Shown piece after piece: positions 16,400 through 24,425 of a stretch of DNA of 64,000 nucleotides. Source of the DNA: Paracoccaceae bacterium. GTDB lineage: Bacteria > Pseudomonadota > Alphaproteobacteria > Rhodobacterales > Rhodobacteraceae. Made by a program: the position numbers and the translations under genes. The notes beneath the pieces are model-generated. The model saw only the letters and a program-made list of their open reading frames with translations. It was not told the DNA's origin and searched no databases. Where the stretch lies: the NCBI GenBank assembly GCA_013003075.1, contig JABDLJ010000023.1, positions 88,408 to 152,407 of the forward strand, in the 5' to 3' direction. Position 1 is the first letter of the stretch. Each line of letters starts with the position of its first letter.

Positions 16400-17515
16400 A
16401 TGGCAGATGATCCCCGCACAAACGGCGAGATCGAAACCGCCCTGGGCCAACTCGCCGCCATCCGGGAATGGCTGGTGGCTGAAAACCGCGCCGCCCTTCT
16501 GAAGGATCCCAAGCTGGCCGAGGCGCTGAACCAGAAGGTCAGCGAACTGATCGAGCTTCTGGACATAAGCGAGCGCGCGAAGGTGGCGCCGCTGGACCAG
16601 GGCCTGATGGACCTGATCGGCCTGTCGGATGACCCTCCCGAGGATGTCGATGGCGTGCGCTACGTGCCCTCGGTGCCGGTCTATGACGACCAGATCTCGC
16701 GCGAGCGGCTGCTGGCGATCGCTGATCTCTACTATTTGCACAACATGGAGGCTGCCTCGGTTTTCAACGCCATATTGAAGCTGAAGGATCTCTTCCGTGC
16801 CGGCAGTGTCCGGCTGTCCGATGGCGAGGGGGCCGTGCGGCTTTTCCGCTTCGACCGGCATTCGACGCTGCGCTATACACTGCGCGAGCGCCGCGCCGCT
16901 TATCGAAAGGTCTTTGGGTATACCGACGCAACGCCACCCAAAGGCGCCCGCCCGAACACCCCCTTCCACCGGCATTTCACGAACTTCAACCTGCAATCCT
17001 CGCAGTTCTTCCAGGACAAGCGCGTCAGCGAGGTCATTCGCCCCGATGGCAGCCGCGAAAACTTCGGCTCGATGGCCGTGGTGCGCCGGGCCGGGCTCGA
17101 TCTGCGCAACAACCTGCGGCACGTGTCCTACGGTCATATCGCGGTGATGCGGACCGAGGTGATGGGTCTTCTGGAAGCCGCCTTCGGCATTCTGGGCGCC
17201 GACGACGTGATGAATCTCTTCGGCACCGTGACCGCATGGGACACGCTGGAGGAAATCCAGAAGCGCTATCTGAACCAGATGCCGCTCGCGTCTCAGCGCT
17301 CGCGCATGGCCGTCGCCGGGCGGGACATCCTGCGCTGGCTGGCAGAGCCTTACATCCTGTCCAACGTGCGGATCGACTTCGAGACCTACCTGGAGGACAT
17401 CGTCGATCAGTGCGACGACTGGCTGACATCGGCGGAAAGCCTAGGGTTGCAAAAATCTTCCGGTGTAACGCAAAGCGAGAATGTGATACCATTGCGGGCA
17501 CGGGTAAGACGTTAG
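16400..17515 (+). CDS. Protein of unknown function (accessory operon)
   Basis: A 371-residue soluble protein, mainly helical by composition, of no family I recognise. The N-terminal 60 residues look like a coiled helix (IETALGQLAAIREWLVAENR), followed by LDQGLMDLIGLSDDPPEDVDG, a middle region with an Arg/aromatic-rich stretch (TLRYTLRERRAAYRKVFGY), and a conserved-looking block LDLRNNLRHVSYGHIAVMRTE. There is no signal peptide, membrane span or evident catalytic motif. ATG at 16400 follows GAGGAGAACGAAG. It lies 43 bases after the 624-residue gene on the same strand, so it is probably part of the same transcript and a partner of that protein. Confidence 0.72.
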   Translation: MADDPRTNGEIETALGQLAAIREWLVAENRAALLKDPKLAEALNQKVSELIELLDISERAKVAPLDQGLMDLIGLSDDPPEDVDGVRYVPSVPVYDDQISRERLLAIADLYYLHNMEAASVFNAILKLKDLFRAGSVRLSDGEGAVRLFRFDRHSTLRYTLRERRAAYRKVFGYTDATPPKGARPNTPFHRHFTNFNLQSSQFFQDKRVSEVIRPDGSRENFGSMAVVRRAGLDLRNNLRHVSYGHIAVMRTEVMGLLEAAFGILGADDVMNLFGTVTAWDTLEEIQKRYLNQMPLASQRSRMAVAGRDILRWLAEPYILSNVRIDFETYLEDIVDQCDDWLTSAESLGLQKSSGVTQSENVIPLRARVRR

Positions 17516-17572
17516 ACACCGCCCCTGTTTGGGCCCGCGAAAATCTGCTGCCAAATACGCGGAGGAGATTAA

Positions 17573-17842
17573 ATGAGCTCTTCTTCCCTGAAGACCTTCT
17601 TGCCTGATAGCATTTCGAGAACAGAACCCGGAAATCCGGCTGAGATTTCACTGACCGACCTTTTGACCCCTCGCGAGCAGGAGATCGCGCGACTGGCATC
17701 CTACGGCATGACGAACAAGGAAATCGGCCAGACCCTGGAGATCAGTCACTGGACCGTCGCGACCCACATGCGCCGCATCTTCGACAAGACGAACGTCAAC
17801 CGGCGCGCCGCGCTGGCAATAGCACTGGCGATCCGGCTCTAG
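17573..17842 (+). CDS. Small LuxR/GerE-type HTH transcriptional regulator
   Basis: An 89-residue protein consisting almost only of a LuxR-type (GerE) DNA-binding domain. Residues 28-85 carry the family pattern LTPREQEIARLASYGMTNKE, with the recognition helix region around SHWTVATHMRRIFDKTNV. No receiver, autoinducer-binding or kinase-associated domain precedes it, so it is a stand-alone effector like small GerE proteins. The start has an excellent ribosome-binding site, GGAGGAGATTAA, just before the ATG. It is the last gene of the six-gene accessory run, 57 bases after the previous stop, and is the obvious candidate for a local regulator. That role is inferred only from position. Confidence 0.85.
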   Translation: MSSSSLKTFLPDSISRTEPGNPAEISLTDLLTPREQEIARLASYGMTNKEIGQTLEISHWTVATHMRRIFDKTNVNRRAALAIALAIRL

Positions 17843-17888
17843 CAACTGAGCTGCCCGGGTGCGGTGCTGGCACGGCGCGTATACCAGC

Positions 17889-19094
17889 TTAGTTCAGCAG
17901 GACCATGAACAGCAGGGCGTCGCCCTGAAACATCGCCGAGAAAGAGCGGAAGCTCTCTCCGGAGACGACTTGGCCCTGTTCCATGAAGGGAACAAGACCG
18001 GAGCCTTGTATCCACGTCACGATATCGACCGCCGGCGGATCGCGAACCAGCTTTGCAACGTTTATGCCGCCACCAGGTACAACCCGCCAATGCGACACCA
18101 GCAGCTCTCCTTTCAGCACGGCTTCCGCGTCGCTCAGGACGGCCAGCCATCGCGCCTGGGTGTCGTCGGGCAGCTCAAAACCCAAGGCTGCCTGTTGGTT
18201 CCGATTGGGGATCCATTCCAATGAATTGTCTGTCTCTGCGGCCACCAGTTGCCAAAAGCCGCGGTTGCGCTGGATCATCTGCAGCAAGTGCGCGTGCGCC
18301 TCCGCGATGCGGTCCTTGTCGGGCGGGCGATTGAGCGCGCCGTAGACGATGGCGAAGGTGTCGATAAAACCTTCCTCGCCGCGCAGATAGCTGAATTCGG
18401 TCGGCGGGATCGGCCCCTTGACCCGTTCCATTGCCTCGGCGCTTTCAAGGACTTCGGTGATGACCTCGGTGGGATCGAAAGCCAGCACGATCTGCGAGAA
18501 GCCCGAAAGCATATGCGTGTAGGCAAGAAGCCATTCCGCGTCCGCGGCATCGAAATGGACCGGCAGCTTTGGCAGGTCCGTCTGCTCCTGACCGCGAAAA
18601 GCGCCAACCAGCATCGCGCCGGCCACGTCCAGCATGCCCTCGTAGCGGTCGCGCGCGCCGTTGGAATTCACGTCGAACCAAATCTCCGAGATGTCGATCT
18701 CTACGATATCCTCGGCGCGCATCGTGGTATCTGCCAGGACCTCGCGCACGCGCTCCATATCGCCGTCAAACGCGCGGAAGATCTCGGCAATGACGCCGGC
18801 TTCAAACGGTTCGGGGGCAGGGTTCGGCTCAAACGGCAAACGCAGCACTGGGATATCGATAAGCGAAGGACCAATGCCGGCATTGCTTCGGTATCGCGTT
18901 TGCAGGGACCTCTCGACGCTTCGCAGGAAGACCACGCTGGCAAGCGCCAGATCCTCGGCGGGCGATCGATCCGCCTTGGCCGAGAAACCCGCTTCCAAGG
19001 TGACGAGGCTCTGGCTGGTATCAAGCACGACGGTTTCGGCCAATGCCGCCTGCGCCGGCAACAATGCCGCTATCCAGAATGCAAACGCACGCAT
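17889..19094 (-). CDS. Exported protein of unknown function with an EF-hand-like loop
   Basis: A 401-residue protein with a Sec signal peptide (about 1-19, ending QAALA). The mature part has no membrane helix and fits a periplasmic protein. Residues 141-152, DVNSNGARDRYE, match a calcium-binding EF-hand loop at positions 1 (D), 3 (N), 5 (N), 6 (G), 9 (D) and 12 (E). I do not recognise the rest as a named family. It points toward the end of the accessory operon (46 bases between the LuxR stop and this stop) and is read from its own promoter in the 170 bases upstream, where no gene is seen. Whether it belongs functionally with the accessory operon is unknown. Confidence 0.78.
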   Translation of the reverse strand: MRAFAFWIAALLPAQAALAETVVLDTSQSLVTLEAGFSAKADRSPAEDLALASVVFLRSVERSLQTRYRSNAGIGPSLIDIPVLRLPFEPNPAPEPFEAGVIAEIFRAFDGDMERVREVLADTTMRAEDIVEIDISEIWFDVNSNGARDRYEGMLDVAGAMLVGAFRGQEQTDLPKLPVHFDAADAEWLLAYTHMLSGFSQIVLAFDPTEVITEVLESAEAMERVKGPIPPTEFSYLRGEEGFIDTFAIVYGALNRPPDKDRIAEAHAHLLQMIQRNRGFWQLVAAETDNSLEWIPNRNQQAALGFELPDDTQARWLAVLSDAEAVLKGELLVSHWRVVPGGGINVAKLVRDPPAVDIVTWIQGSGLVPFMEQGQVVSGESFRSFSAMFQGDALLFMVLLN

Positions 19095-19264
19095 GTCTCA
19101 CCTCCCTTGCCCTTACGTTCCGGGCGATTTTCGTTCAGGCTTCTGTCCAAGGATGCGCGCAGCGGCGTATGCTGCGTCACCATCGGCATGGCCATAGTTG
19201 CTCTTGCTTCGGCGGGCATGCGTTGATGTGGGTCAATTGCCCGCTTTTGGTTGTTTGAAGCCAC

Positions 19265-20299
19265 TCACGTGTTTTCAAAAGGTCCGTCGTCCTCGATTTG
19301 TTTTTGCGCGGCGATCATGGTTGCGACACGATTGGGATCGGCCCGCAGAAGCTGCCGGGTGCCATCGCCTTCGATAATCGCCGCGATATCGTAAAGGATC
19401 ATTTCGCCGATCAGATGCCGCCCACCGGTCGCCGCCGCAGCCCGGTGCACAGTCCAGATCACATTGGGCAGGCGCCTTAATGAATCGACTGGCTCGGAGG
19501 GGAAGACGTCCGTTGCGAAGGTGATGGGCTTGCCCGCCGCGGCGCGGCAGGCCGCATCGAAATCGACCACGTGGGCGCGACTGAGCAGGATCAAAGCGCT
19601 GCCGCTTCGCATGGCACCGATCTGCGCAGCACCGACGAGATTTCGGTTTTCAGCCGTTGGAACAGCGGTCTCGACGACGGCCCTGCTCTTTTGAAAAAGC
19701 TCCGTCAGTTCGCAGGGGCCAACGCTCTTTGGAAGGATTTTCAGCCACGGATCAAAGACGCGCACCACCGGGCCGAACGGCTGAAGCAGGCGGTGCAACT
19801 CTTTCCCGATATTGCCATAGCCAACGAAACCGATGGTCTGTCCGAATAGCGTGAAATCCCGACCTTCCATATCATCGAGCCAGTGCTCGTTGCCCGCGCG
19901 GAAAGCCTCATGTTCGGCAACCAGCCCACGGCCAGCGGCCATTAACATCGCCAGCCCCATCTCGGCGACCGTCCTGCGAAAGCCCGGCGCGCAAGAAAGG
20001 ACTTCGACGCGGCGCACAAAGCAGGCGCCCTAGTCGCGTTGGTCGTGAAACGCGCCGGAGACCTCTGTGATGGCCTTCAGCCGCGGCGCTCGGCCGACTT
20101 GGGCACGCGACAGGGCAGGCCGCGCGGCTATAAGAAATTCGGCCCGGTCCAGAAGCGCATCAAGGCGATCCGGCTCCATCGGGCGATCCTCGCCGCCCTC
20201 GATGCGGCAAAGGCCTTCCAGCGCCGAGACGGTCTTTGTCGAGAGCAGCTCTTTGGCGGTGCGGAAATGCGGGTCGAGTATCAGGAGCGGTTTTGCCAT
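19265..20299 (-). pseudogene. D-isomer-specific 2-hydroxyacid dehydrogenase with an in-frame amber stop
   Basis: Two open segments in the same reading frame (20299-20033 and 20029-19265) are separated only by a TAG at 20030-20032. Read through it, they make a normal-length 344-codon 2-hydroxyacid dehydrogenase. The second part has the NAD-binding motif GYGNIG, the catalytic Arg in LLSRAHVVD, the Glu in DVFPSEP and the His in TVHRAA. No frameshift is needed, so a single base change (from TAC, TAT or another sense codon) explains the break. A GTG at 20017 could restart the C-terminal part, but without most of the substrate domain. It is the last gene of the sugar operon, 29 bases after the ABC ATPase gene. 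A sequencing error is the main alternative. Confidence 0.8.
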
Positions 20300-20328
20300 A
20301 TGCGGCCGCGGTTGATGACTGCGCGGCC

Positions 20329-21414
20329 TCAGTGAACCGTCTCGACCTCGTCGCTGGGCGCGAAGAGATGCGCCTGAGCCGGATCGAAGACCAGATCGAC
20401 GGTTTGGCCGGGCTCGAAGACCTTGTCCTCATTGAAGGCTGCGATGAACTTCGAGTCGTCCTTCAGCACCATGTCGACCACGGTTTCCGAGCCGAGCCGC
20501 TCTGCAAACTCCACGGTCCCAAGCAGCATGCCTTCGCCCGGCGCGGCGGCTTCCACGTGTTGCGGGCGCACGCCCAGTATGGCCTTGCCCGAACCGTTCA
20601 GGCGGTCCTTGTGGGCCACATTTATGGGTTTCAGCGCGGCGTTTCCGACTTTTGCGTCGTCGCCCTCAACCGTTTGCACATCCACTTGCAGGAAGTTCAT
20701 TGACGGCGCTCCGAGAAATCCGGCAACGAAAAGGTTTCCCGGATCGTGGTAAAGATCCATCGGCGTGCCGACCTGCATGACCCTGCCGTCTTTCAGCACC
20801 ACGATCTTGTCGGCGAGCGTCATCGCTTCGACCTGATCGTGCGTGACGTAGACCATCGTCGCATCAAGCTGCTCGTGCAGCTTTCCGATTTCCATCCGCA
20901 TGTCCATCCGCAGAGCCGCGTCGAGGTTGGAAAGCGGCTCGTCGAACAGGAACACCTTGGGATTGCGCACGATAGCACGGCCGATGGCCACCCGTTGCCG
21001 CTGGCCGCCTGAAAGCTGCGAAGGGTGCCGGTCGAGAAGGTGTTCCATCTGCAGGATGCGCGCCGCCTCGGCGACCTTTTGTTGCTTTTCCTGCTTGGAG
21101 GCACGCGCGATGGTCAGGCCGAATGCCATGTTCTCGCGCACCGTCATATGCGGGAAGATCGCGTAGGTCTGAAACACCATTGCGACCTCTCGGTCCTTCG
21201 GCGGCAGGTCGTTCATCACGCGCCCGTCGATTTCAAGCGTTCCCGACGTGATGTCTTCCAGACCGGAAATCATCCGCAGCAGGGTGGACTTGCCGCAGCC
21301 AGAGGGGCCGACGAAAACAACGAACTCGCCATGACCGATTTCGAGGTCGACGCCCTTGATCACCTCGACCTTGCCGAAGCTCTTGCGAAAATCCTTGAGT
21401 TTCAGTGTCGCCAT
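20329..21414 (-). CDS. Sugar ABC transporter ATP-binding protein (MalK/UgpC type)
   Basis: A 361-residue ABC ATPase that would power sugar uptake from the cytoplasmic face. The Walker A motif GPSGCGKST (36-44), signature LSGGQ (134-138) and Walker B VFLFDEP (154-160) are intact. A C-terminal regulatory region of about 120 residues with the LGVRPQHVEAA segment corresponds to the TOBE/MOP domain of MalK-like subunits. It follows the glycosidase gene by 4 bases and precedes the broken dehydrogenase, in the same direction as both permeases and the binding protein. The transporter genes all appear intact although the flanking genes are damaged. The exact sugar is not known; the neighbouring clan GH-J-like enzyme suggests a fructosyl or arabinosyl sugar. 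Confidence 0.93.
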   Translation of the reverse strand: MATLKLKDFRKSFGKVEVIKGVDLEIGHGEFVVFVGPSGCGKSTLLRMISGLEDITSGTLEIDGRVMNDLPPKDREVAMVFQTYAIFPHMTVRENMAFGLTIARASKQEKQQKVAEAARILQMEHLLDRHPSQLSGGQRQRVAIGRAIVRNPKVFLFDEPLSNLDAALRMDMRMEIGKLHEQLDATMVYVTHDQVEAMTLADKIVVLKDGRVMQVGTPMDLYHDPGNLFVAGFLGAPSMNFLQVDVQTVEGDDAKVGNAALKPINVAHKDRLNGSGKAILGVRPQHVEAAAPGEGMLLGTVEFAERLGSETVVDMVLKDDSKFIAAFNEDKVFEPGQTVDLVFDPAQAHLFAPSDEVETVH

Positions 21415-21418
21415 CTTC

Positions 21419-22411
21419 CTACTCCGCAGTCTTCGACCGGTGCACGACCCTCAACAGTCCGCCCGGTTCCGCGACGACGGGATCGGGGTCCATCACGTAG
21501 CCGCCGAAATGCCCTTCTGGCCCGTGATCCTTGAAGCCCAGAATAACCATCCCTTCCTCCGTCTCCACGATGCGAGCGGCATAACGGGTACAGGGCAGAT
21601 CGCCGTCGAGAAAGGCGCCGGGCGCAATCCGCCATGGCCCGCGCGGCCCATCGCCAATGAGGTAATGCGTGCCTGTGACCGGCCCGCCGGGCGTCGTGTC
21701 GGCAAGGGCTTTCGAGAAATGCTCGGCAGAGGTGCAGAACAGGCAGTACCAGCGCCCGTTCATCTCGAACACCTGCGGCACTTCAAGCTGTCCGTAGCCG
21801 CCCGAGAAAACCGGCGGCTGAAGCGTCCAGTCGTAAAGATCGGGCGAGGTCGCAAAGCCGATGGCGCCGCCGGCATTCGGCTCGGCCTCACCGGCGATGC
21901 GTGCGGTGAAGAACATCATCCAACCGCCGTCCGGGTCTTGCATCACCCACGGGTCGCGCATCGCACGGTCATGCCAGAAGCCCTTCAGAAAATCGGCCTC
22001 GTAGTGCTTTGCGTTTGGACCTTCGAGATCGAGGCAAAGACCGGTACCGACACGCTTCCAGCTATGCAGATCCGTGGCTGTCGCATGCCCGATGCGTTGA
22101 AAGAGCCCTTCTTCGGCCTGCCGCGCACCGGTGTAGAAAAGATGCCACAGACCATCGCCGCCCTGCACGACCGAACCTGTCCAGGTGGTGTAGTCGTCCC
22201 AGGCGTCATCCTCGGCAGGCGCAAAGCACGTTCCCAGATGCGTCCAGTTCACCAGATCGCTGGAAATCGCATGCCCTTGGGAGACGTTGAAATGGCGCAG
22301 GTCGGGATTGATGAGTGATTTTGGCGCTTTCAGGAAATAGCCGTGCCAGCGGGCGCCGTCATGGGCGTACCAGCTGTCCCAGATCCAGTCGTCTTCAAGG
22401 GCAATGACCAT
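21419..22411 (-). CDS. Clan GH-J/GH43-like glycoside hydrolase
   Basis: A 330-residue cytoplasmic protein without signal peptide that looks like a five-bladed beta-propeller glycosidase. Three acidic motifs are spaced as in the GH32/68/43 group: WDSWY (Asp12, possible nucleophile), MRDPWV (Asp153 of the RDP motif) and LEVPQVF (Glu210, possible acid/base). WTGS (77-80) is another GH32-like block. Substrate could be a sucrose- or fructan-derived sugar, or an arabinoside, imported by the adjacent ABC transporter; the sequence does not decide. It lies between the MalG-type permease gene (9-base gap) and the ATPase gene (4-base gap), so it is clearly part of the transport operon. Confidence 0.75.
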   Translation of the reverse strand: MVIALEDDWIWDSWYAHDGARWHGYFLKAPKSLINPDLRHFNVSQGHAISSDLVNWTHLGTCFAPAEDDAWDDYTTWTGSVVQGGDGLWHLFYTGARQAEEGLFQRIGHATATDLHSWKRVGTGLCLDLEGPNAKHYEADFLKGFWHDRAMRDPWVMQDPDGGWMMFFTARIAGEAEPNAGGAIGFATSPDLYDWTLQPPVFSGGYGQLEVPQVFEMNGRWYCLFCTSAEHFSKALADTTPGGPVTGTHYLIGDGPRGPWRIAPGAFLDGDLPCTRYAARIVETEEGMVILGFKDHGPEGHFGGYVMDPDPVVAEPGGLLRVVHRSKTAE

Positions 22412-22420
22412 GGCGAACCT

Positions 22421-23302
22421 TCAGCCCTTAACGCCGGTCGAGGCAATGGACGAGATGAAGGCGCGCTGCATGAGAAGGTAAAAGCCGATGACCGGCACCG
22501 AGATCAGCGTGAGATAGGCCATCACCTCGCCCCAGGCGATCTGAAGCTGGAAGAAATAGCCCAGCCCCACCATCACAGGCCGGTGCGCTTCGTCCTGAAC
22601 AACGATCAGCGGCCAGAGATATTGCTCATTGTACATCTTGAGCGATTTCAGGATCGCCGCCGTGGCAAGCACCGGCCCCGACAGCGGCATGACGATCTTT
22701 CGGTAGATCATGAACCAGCTTGCCCCTTCGACCCGTGCCGCCTCGATCAACTCGCGCGGGAGGTCCTTGAAGAACTGCACGAAGAGGAACACGGTCAAAG
22801 CGTCCACGATCCACGGGATGATCTGGACCCGGTAGGTATTGAGCCAGCCCCACGCGATCCCTTCCATACCGAGCCACGGAAGCTTGCTGACAAAAAGCAG
22901 AAGCGGCACGGCGATTGTCTCGAACGGGATGATCAGGGTCGCAAGAATGATCGTCAGAAGAACGTTTCGCCCGGTCCATTCAAGGAACACGAACGAGAAC
23001 GCCGCCAAAGAGCACAACAGTATAGACAGAAGCACTGTGGTCACGGTCACAAAGACCGAGTTCAGCATGAAAAGCCCGATCGGCGCGCGCCTGAAGGCGG
23101 CGTAATAGTTATCAAGGCTGATATCACCCACGGGCAGGAAGGCGCGCAGCGAAGAGGTGTCACTTAGAAGCTGCTGGTCCGGCTTGAAGCTGGACACCAC
23201 CATGAAGACCAGCGGGAACATGAAGACCAGGGCGACCAGCGTCAGGGTCGCATAACGCGCAGCCAGTCGCAGCCCGCGGTTTTCGGCCGAGACGAGCGCC
23301 AT
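22421..23302 (-). CDS. Carbohydrate ABC transporter permease (MalG type)
   Basis: A 293-residue inner-membrane permease with six predicted transmembrane helices. The first is at about residues 15-35 and the last near the C-terminus. The cytoplasmic coupling loop carries EAARVEGASWFMIYRKIVMP, the EAA motif of binding-protein-dependent permeases. The C-terminus ends in SSIASTGVKG, the short tail usual for MalG-like subunits. Its ATG overlaps the stop of the upstream permease gene by one base (TAATG), so the two partners are translationally coupled. It should pair with the MalF-type permease and the MalK-type ATPase of the same operon. Confidence 0.93.
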   Translation of the reverse strand: MALVSAENRGLRLAARYATLTLVALVFMFPLVFMVVSSFKPDQQLLSDTSSLRAFLPVGDISLDNYYAAFRRAPIGLFMLNSVFVTVTTVLLSILLCSLAAFSFVFLEWTGRNVLLTIILATLIIPFETIAVPLLLFVSKLPWLGMEGIAWGWLNTYRVQIIPWIVDALTVFLFVQFFKDLPRELIEAARVEGASWFMIYRKIVMPLSGPVLATAAILKSLKMYNEQYLWPLIVVQDEAHRPVMVGLGYFFQLQIAWGEVMAYLTLISVPVIGFYLLMQRAFISSIASTGVKG

Positions 23303-24378
23303 TATGTCCGCTCCCGCGTAAGGATGCCCTGCACCGCCGAAATCATCAGGACCATGACGAACAGGATGACCGAAATGGTCGATCCGCCCGATATGTCCTG
23401 CCTGCCGTAGCCGCGCTCGACCGCCTGGAAGACGAGGGTCTGTGTTGAATCGAGCGGACCTCCGTTTGTCATCACGTCAATCTGCGCGAAGATCGCGAAA
23501 GCCTGCATGGTGATCACGATCAGCACCAGGATGGCCGTGTTTCTCAGGCCTGGCCAGGTCACGTATCTGAAGGTCTGCCACTTGCTGGCCCCTTCGATCG
23601 CCGCGGCCTCGTAAAGGGTGGGCGAGATCGTCTGCAGCCCTGCAAGCCAGATCACCATGTGAAAGCCCACCGCCTGCCAGGCCGACATGGCGATGATCGA
23701 GCCAAGGGCGGTATCGCTTTTCCCCAGCCAGTCGACCGGTTCGAAGAAACCGAATGTCAGCCAGGCGAGTATGTTGTTCAAAAGCCCGTCCTCGCCGTCA
23801 TAGATGAAGCGCCATAAAAGCGAGATCACCACGATAGAGATCACGACCGGCATGAAGTAAATCGTTCGGAAAGCATTGATGCCCCGAAGCTTCTGATTGA
23901 TCAGCAGCGCCAGAAGAAGCGCGCCGCCGCCCTGTAGCGGCACGATGAATAGCGCGAAGGTCAGGGTATTGGTCAGCGCCTTCATGAAGACGACGTTCGA
24001 GGCGACCACGACCTTGGCATTTTCGCCCGATTGCCAGCGGAACCACTCGCGCATTCCGCGATATTCCGGGAAGTCGCCGCTGCGCGTGATCGTCCGAACG
24101 CGGGGATATCTGATCTCGCCGTTGGCGTCGCGAACGATCTGGCCTGCGTCATCGCGTTCAGGCTCCAGCGTCAGGACAGAAAGACGCAAAAGCTCGCTGT
24201 AATTTTTCAGCCCCACGAATTCAGTTGGATTGGGAGAGACCAGCCGCTGGTTGGTCAGCGACAGCCAGAACGCGAAAAAGAACGGGATGATGATGAACAG
24301 AAACAAAAGCGAAAACCCCGGAAGCGCGAAAAGCCATCCTGCACGGTTCGATCTTGTCAGCTTGCCGGCCATCGCCAT
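23302..24378 (-). CDS. Carbohydrate ABC transporter permease (MalF type)
   Basis: A 358-residue inner-membrane permease. After a short basic N-terminus it has an early membrane helix (about 13-36), a periplasmic insertion of about 90 residues and then five further helices. The coupling loop has EAAAIEGASKWQTFRYVTWP. The larger periplasmic loop is as expected for MalF-like subunits, which contact the binding protein. It is the first permease downstream of the binding-protein gene, separated from it by a strong hairpin at 24390-24418. The downstream permease starts on its stop codon. Confidence 0.92.
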   Translation of the reverse strand: MAMAGKLTRSNRAGWLFALPGFSLLFLFIIIPFFFAFWLSLTNQRLVSPNPTEFVGLKNYSELLRLSVLTLEPERDDAGQIVRDANGEIRYPRVRTITRSGDFPEYRGMREWFRWQSGENAKVVVASNVVFMKALTNTLTFALFIVPLQGGGALLLALLINQKLRGINAFRTIYFMPVVISIVVISLLWRFIYDGEDGLLNNILAWLTFGFFEPVDWLGKSDTALGSIIAMSAWQAVGFHMVIWLAGLQTISPTLYEAAAIEGASKWQTFRYVTWPGLRNTAILVLIVITMQAFAIFAQIDVMTNGGPLDSTQTLVFQAVERGYGRQDISGGSTISVILFVMVLMISAVQGILTRERT

Positions 24379-24389
24379 TCTCCCCGGGG

Positions 24390-24418
24390 CCAGGGCCGCG
24401 GAAAACCGCGACCCCTGG
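24390..24418 (-). promoter_or_regulatory. Intercistronic hairpin between binding protein and permease genes
   Basis: On the minus strand the arms CCAGGG and CCCTGG enclose inner arms CGCGG and CCGCG around a TTTT loop, giving a long GC-rich stem in the 47-base gap between the two genes. No T-tract follows. In known sugar ABC operons a hairpin here protects the binding-protein part of the mRNA so that it is made in excess of the permeases; the same role is inferred. Confidence 0.65.
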
Positions 24419-24425
24419 TCTTGCT

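Noticed and set aside
10875..17842. Reading the accessory operon as a phage tail, contractile injection or secretion system
   Set aside because: No sheath, tube, baseplate, AAA+ ATPase or membrane pore component is encoded, so these labels are not supported.
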